DNA of 24,101 nucleotides from CADDZP01 sp035948135 (GTDB lineage: Bacteria; Actinomycetota; Acidimicrobiia; Acidimicrobiales; AC-14). Below the pieces are notes generated by a model, which did not search any database, had not been told where the DNA came from, and was given only the letters and a program-made list of their open reading frames with translations. The translations under genes were made by a program, and so were the position numbers. Location of the stretch: NCBI GenBank assembly GCA_035948135.1, contig DASZJL010000006.1, forward strand, positions 1-24,101, in the 5' to 3' direction. Every line of letters begins with the position of its first letter. The first letter of the stretch is position 1. Shown piece after piece: positions 21,468 to 24,101 of this stretch.

Positions 21468-22304
21468 ATGCGCAAGGGGTCGACACTTGCAGCCGTCGCG
21501 CTTGTCCTGCTGCTGGGCGCGGCGTGCGGCGCCCGCCCCGAGGCCCAGCGCCGCTGGGTCTACTACCCGGGCCTCACCGACACCCCGGCCACGTCGGCCG
21601 ACGCCGGGACCGGGAACACCCTTCCCGCGGATTCCTCGGACGACCCGGCGCCGGTCGACTACGTCAACGCGGGACCGGCCGCCACCGCGCCCCAAGCCGC
21701 CCCGCCGGTCGCGCCGATCGGCACGGACTTCGGCGCCCGCGGGGCCATCGGCCGAGTCGAGATCCCCAAGATCGGTCTCAGCCAGCCCATGTTCGAGGGC
21801 GTCGGTCTCGACGTGCTGGCGAACGGGCCCGGCCACTGGACGGGCACGGCAATGCCCGGTGACGCGGGCAACAGCGTGGTGGCCGGCCATCGGGTCACCC
21901 ACACCCACCCGTTCCTCGACATCGACCAACTCCAGCCTGGCGACCAGGTGATCTTTACGACGGCCGCGGGCCGCTTCGTGTACGCCGTCACCCAGCAGTT
22001 CATCGTGACGCCCGACGCAACCTGGATCGCCAACCCGACGTCGGATCCGACGATGACGCTGTTCGCGTGCCACCCGAAGCACGAGAAGACCCACCGCATC
22101 GTCGTCACCGGTCACCTCGTCTCGGCCCAACGAAAGGCGCCGCCGCCGGCTCCCGCGGCTCCGGCCCAGGCCCCGCCGCCTCCCCCGTCGCCGCCCGCGC
22201 CAGCCGCGCCGAGCAGCCCTCCGCCGCCGGCGACCACGCCCACCACCGACCCGTCCCAGTCCGATGGGCACTGCACCTCCTGGATCTGCCTCTTCGGCCG
22301 CTAG
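21468..22304 (+). CDS. Class E-type sortase with proline-rich C-terminal tail
   Basis: 278 residues, exported. An N-terminal signal segment (LAAVALVLLLGAAC) ends in GAAC at Cys20, an imperfect lipobox (Gly at -3), so it is a possible lipoprotein. A low-complexity stalk runs to about residue 85. The sortase barrel follows with GRVEIPKIGLSQPMFEGV, catalytic His141 (VVAGHRVTHTHPF), Cys201 (LFACHPKH) and Arg210 (THRIVV). After the barrel comes a tail of about 55 residues very rich in Pro/Ala, ending HCTSWICLFGR with two Cys. Sortases join sorted proteins to the cell wall or pilins. No LPxTG/LAxTG substrate gene is in the window, so this is an orphan housekeeping-like enzyme. It is divergent from the amidohydrolase operon. 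Confidence 0.88.
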   Translation: MRKGSTLAAVALVLLLGAACGARPEAQRRWVYYPGLTDTPATSADAGTGNTLPADSSDDPAPVDYVNAGPAATAPQAAPPVAPIGTDFGARGAIGRVEIPKIGLSQPMFEGVGLDVLANGPGHWTGTAMPGDAGNSVVAGHRVTHTHPFLDIDQLQPGDQVIFTTAAGRFVYAVTQQFIVTPDATWIANPTSDPTMTLFACHPKHEKTHRIVVTGHLVSAQRKAPPPAPAAPAQAPPPPPSPPAPAAPSSPPPPATTPTTDPSQSDGHCTSWICLFGR

Positions 22305-22344
22305 CCCTTCGCGCTCGCTGGCAAAGCTGTCCTACCGTGACGGC

Positions 22345-23313
22345 GTGACTTCACGGCGTGTAGGAATCGTTTACGGCGCAGGCGGCACCGTTGGCATGGC
22401 GTACCACGCCGGTGTCACCCGCGCCCTCGAACAGGTCGCCGGCATCCGCCCGGCCGACGCCGACCTGCTCGTCGGCACCAGCGCGGGGAGCGTGATCGCT
22501 GCCTACCTGCGCTCGGGCTGGACCGGTGAGGACTTCTGGGCCTTCGCCCTCGGCACCCACCCCAGCCTCGCCGAACTGAGCGACGACGACGCGGCCCGCC
22601 GGCGGCGCGACATCCTCACGCCGCGCTGGCGGTCACCGTTCGAGCTGAGCCGCATCGCGGTGGGCTCCGCCTACGTGCTGGGTCAGGCCGTGGTGCGCCG
22701 GCCCGCCCTGCCGGTCCCCGGGGTCCTCCGCCGCCGGTTCCCCGGCGGGCTGTTCGCCATGACCGAGGGCGAACGTCGCCTCCCCGAGGAGCTGGCCCAG
22801 ACGTGGCCCGACAAGGCGCTCTACCTCTGCGCCGTCGACATCAACACCGGGCGTCGCATCGTGCTCGGGCGCGAGGGCGCGCCTGAGGTGACCGTGGCCC
22901 AGGCCGTGCTGGCCTCGTGCGCGATTCCCGGCTTCTACCCGCCGGTCAAGGTCGGCAAGTACACGCTGGTGGACGGCGGCGTGCACAGCTCCACCAACCT
23001 CGACCTGGCCGCCAAGTTCGGTTGCGACCTCATCATCGGCATCGCGCCGATGGCCTACGAGCCGATCGACGCCCCCGGGCCCATCCGCCAGCTCGTTCGC
23101 CTCATCCCCACGCGCGCCCTCTCTCGGGAGACCGCCCAGGCCAGAAGGCGGGGGGCCGAGGTGCTCCTCATCCGGCCGACTGCAGCCGAGCTCGCCATCC
23201 ACGGCGCCAACCTCATGCGCCCCGACGCGGGCGAGGAGATCGCCAGGGCGTCCTACGAGGCCGCCGCCCGTCTCCTCGAGACCGACCGCTTCAAGGAGAC
23301 ACTCGCCGCCTGA
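22345..23313 (+). CDS. Patatin-like phospholipase
   Basis: 322 residues. Gly-rich oxyanion loop GAGGTVG (11-17), nucleophile elbow GTSAGS with Ser46, and catalytic Asp210 in LVDGGVHSSTNLDLA, the Ser-Asp dyad of patatins. AVLASCAIPGFYPP precedes the DGG motif as usual. It would hydrolyse acyl esters of phospholipids or related lipids; there is no signal peptide, so it is cytoplasmic or membrane-associated. I use GTG 22345: the -10-like TACCGT (22333-22338) lies 6 nt before it (probable leaderless mRNA) and the protein begins with the first beta-strand (RRVGIVYGAGG). A longer in-frame reading from 22264 would run into the end of the sortase gene. It lies 40 bp behind that gene, with a separate promoter probable. 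Confidence 0.9.
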   Translation: MTSRRVGIVYGAGGTVGMAYHAGVTRALEQVAGIRPADADLLVGTSAGSVIAAYLRSGWTGEDFWAFALGTHPSLAELSDDDAARRRRDILTPRWRSPFELSRIAVGSAYVLGQAVVRRPALPVPGVLRRRFPGGLFAMTEGERRLPEELAQTWPDKALYLCAVDINTGRRIVLGREGAPEVTVAQAVLASCAIPGFYPPVKVGKYTLVDGGVHSSTNLDLAAKFGCDLIIGIAPMAYEPIDAPGPIRQLVRLIPTRALSRETAQARRRGAEVLLIRPTAAELAIHGANLMRPDAGEEIARASYEAAARLLETDRFKETLAA

Positions 23314-23314
23314 C

Positions 23315-23361
23315 CTTTTTGGAGGATTGCCGACCCTATGGGCGCGTAACACTCCAAAAAG
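23315..23361. repeat. Wide-spaced inverted repeat upstream of the PaaX-family gene
   Basis: Perfect 10-bp arms CTTTTTGGAG (23315-23324) and CTCCAAAAAG (23352-23361) with a 27-bp loop, beginning 1 bp after the patatin stop and ending 6 bp before the -35 of the next gene. It could be a terminator for the patatin gene or an operator for autoregulation by the PaaX-like protein. Confidence 0.65.
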
Positions 23362-23367
23362 CCGGAG

Positions 23368-23396
23368 TTGACAGTCGCGCAACCGGTCGTCAGGAT
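23368..23396 (+). promoter_or_regulatory. Promoter of the PaaX-family gene
   Basis: Consensus -35 TTGACA (23368-23373), 17-bp spacer, CAGGAT (23391-23396) as -10. The predicted start of transcription falls on GTG 23404, implying a leaderless mRNA and fixing the start codon. Confidence 0.7.
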
Positions 23397-23403
23397 CACG
23401 ATC

Positions 23404-24101
23404 GTGGCGGATCCGACCGTTGAGATCCCGACCAGGACACTGGTTTTCGGGATGGTCGGCGAGGACGGGACGGTGGCGGCGGCCGACCTGTACGCCGTGG
23501 CTGAGGCGTGCGGTCAGAGCGCCGATCAGGTGCGCTCGTGCCTGCGTCGCCTCGTCACCGAGGGTCTCTTCGTGCGCGACGGCGGCTCGGGGCGCGACGC
23601 CAGCTTCGAGCTCACGCCCGACGGCATGGCCGCGCTCGGCGCGACGATGGAACGCACGCGGCTGGCCTACGGGCAGGACGCGGCCGGGCGGGGTTGGGAC
23701 CGGCAGTGGCGCCTCGTCGCCTTCGCGGTGCCCGAGCAGAAGCGGGTGGCCCGAGACGCGTTGCGCGACCAGCTGCGGGCGTTGGGCGGCGCCGCCATCC
23801 AGGGCGGGCTGTACGTCTCGCCCCACCAGTGGCACAAGGACGCCAAGGCGCGGGCCGAACGCCTCGGCATCGCCGACTCCGTCACTCTGTCGACGACTGA
23901 CGACCTGGATCTCGGCGGCGAGACCGACCCGCGCGAGATCACCCGCAAGCTGTGGCCGGTCGAGGACCTGGCCGATCGCTATCGCGCCTTCGTCGCCCGC
24001 TTCTCCTTCGTGCCCGACTCGCTCACCGCGCTGCGCCGCGAGCGCCGGCGGCTCCCCGACACCGCGTTCCTTCCCGGGGCACTCGCTATGACCGTCGGTT
24101 A
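23404..24101 (+). CDS. PaaX-family transcriptional regulator (3' end beyond window)
   Basis: 232 residues visible, open to the window edge. N-terminal winged helix (about 1-90: TRTLVFGMVGEDG, SADQVRSCLRRLVTEGLFVRDG, FELTPDG), then the Cas2-like central domain beginning WDRQWRLVAFAVPEQKRVARDALRDQL with LGGAAIQGGLYVSPHQW, then the C-terminal region DLADRYRAFVARFSFVPDS. PaaX proteins repress phenylacetate or other CoA-ester catabolic genes and are released by an aryl-CoA or acyl-CoA ligand. Its presence close to many acyl-CoA enzymes is suggestive, but its own target is unknown. GTG 23404 is chosen from the promoter position and from the start of the conserved domain. It carries a wide inverted repeat upstream, a possible autoregulatory site. 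Confidence 0.87.
   Translation, partial: MADPTVEIPTRTLVFGMVGEDGTVAAADLYAVAEACGQSADQVRSCLRRLVTEGLFVRDGGSGRDASFELTPDGMAALGATMERTRLAYGQDAAGRGWDRQWRLVAFAVPEQKRVARDALRDQLRALGGAAIQGGLYVSPHQWHKDAKARAERLGIADSVTLSTTDDLDLGGETDPREITRKLWPVEDLADRYRAFVARFSFVPDSLTALRRERRRLPDTAFLPGALAMTVG

Noticed and set aside
22633..23835. 400-codon minus-strand open frame over patatin and PaaX
   Set aside because: Antisense to two well-recognised genes; composition typical of a shadow.
1..24101. CRISPR arrays, tRNA/rRNA genes, insertion sequences, prophage genes
   Set aside because: No spaced direct repeats, no cloverleaf-like or rRNA sequence noticed, no transposase or phage motifs in any frame that I read.

Overview
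This window is a dense, GC-rich (by eye about two thirds G+C) bacterial chromosome segment. It has frequent GTG/TTG starts, several start codons lying only 6-9 nt behind a -10-like hexamer (probable leaderless mRNAs), 4-bp GTGA/ATGA/TTGA gene overlaps, several FadE-type acyl-CoA dehydrogenases, a class E sortase and an RsrR-like Rrf2 regulator. These point to an actinobacterium, perhaps an acidimicrobial lineage; that placement is inference, because no rRNA or other phylogenetic marker is present. I see no tRNA, rRNA, IS element, integrase or CRISPR array, and no gene-free stretch reaches 300 bp.

Layout. 1-1840: two divergent acyl-CoA dehydrogenases (the left one cut by the window edge). 1789-3893: a leftward unit made of a small membrane protein, an RsrR-like Fe-S Rrf2 regulator and an SDR/epimerase fused to a four-helix membrane domain. 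3968-5296: a zinc-ribbon CPBP membrane protease. 5302-7705: a leftward operon of MaoC hydratase, CMD/AhpD-like protein, DUF35 Zn-ribbon/OB protein and Ltp2-like thiolase-fold protein. 7756-10295: amidase and acyl-CoA synthetase, convergent. 10343-12037: metal-dependent amidohydrolase and a START/SRPBCC protein. 12027-12479: an Arg-rich membrane protein. 12549-14654: a double-length fused acyl-CoA dehydrogenase. 14747-17922: ferredoxin and FGGY kinase leftward, 2-hydroxyacid dehydrogenase and class II aldolase rightward. 18007-21351: leftward amidohydrolase, RsbW-neighbour-type protein and fused CoA transferase. 21468-24101: class E sortase, patatin phospholipase and a PaaX-family regulator (cut by the right edge).

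How it fits together. Acyl-CoA ligase, acyl-CoA dehydrogenases, MaoC hydratase with DUF35 partner, Ltp2-like retro-aldolase, amidohydrolases and a family I CoA transferase together resemble a beta-oxidation-like pathway for a CoA-activated cyclic, aromatic or steroid-like carboxylate. The strongest hidden signal is a shared palindrome, TGAC-N6-GTCA, usually preceded by ACC or ACCC. It occurs in five promoter regions next to these catabolic genes (732, 7732, 10312, 14675, 21373), with a possible sixth across the kinase start codon (16279). This ties otherwise scattered transcription units into one candidate regulon, whose regulator is not obviously encoded here.
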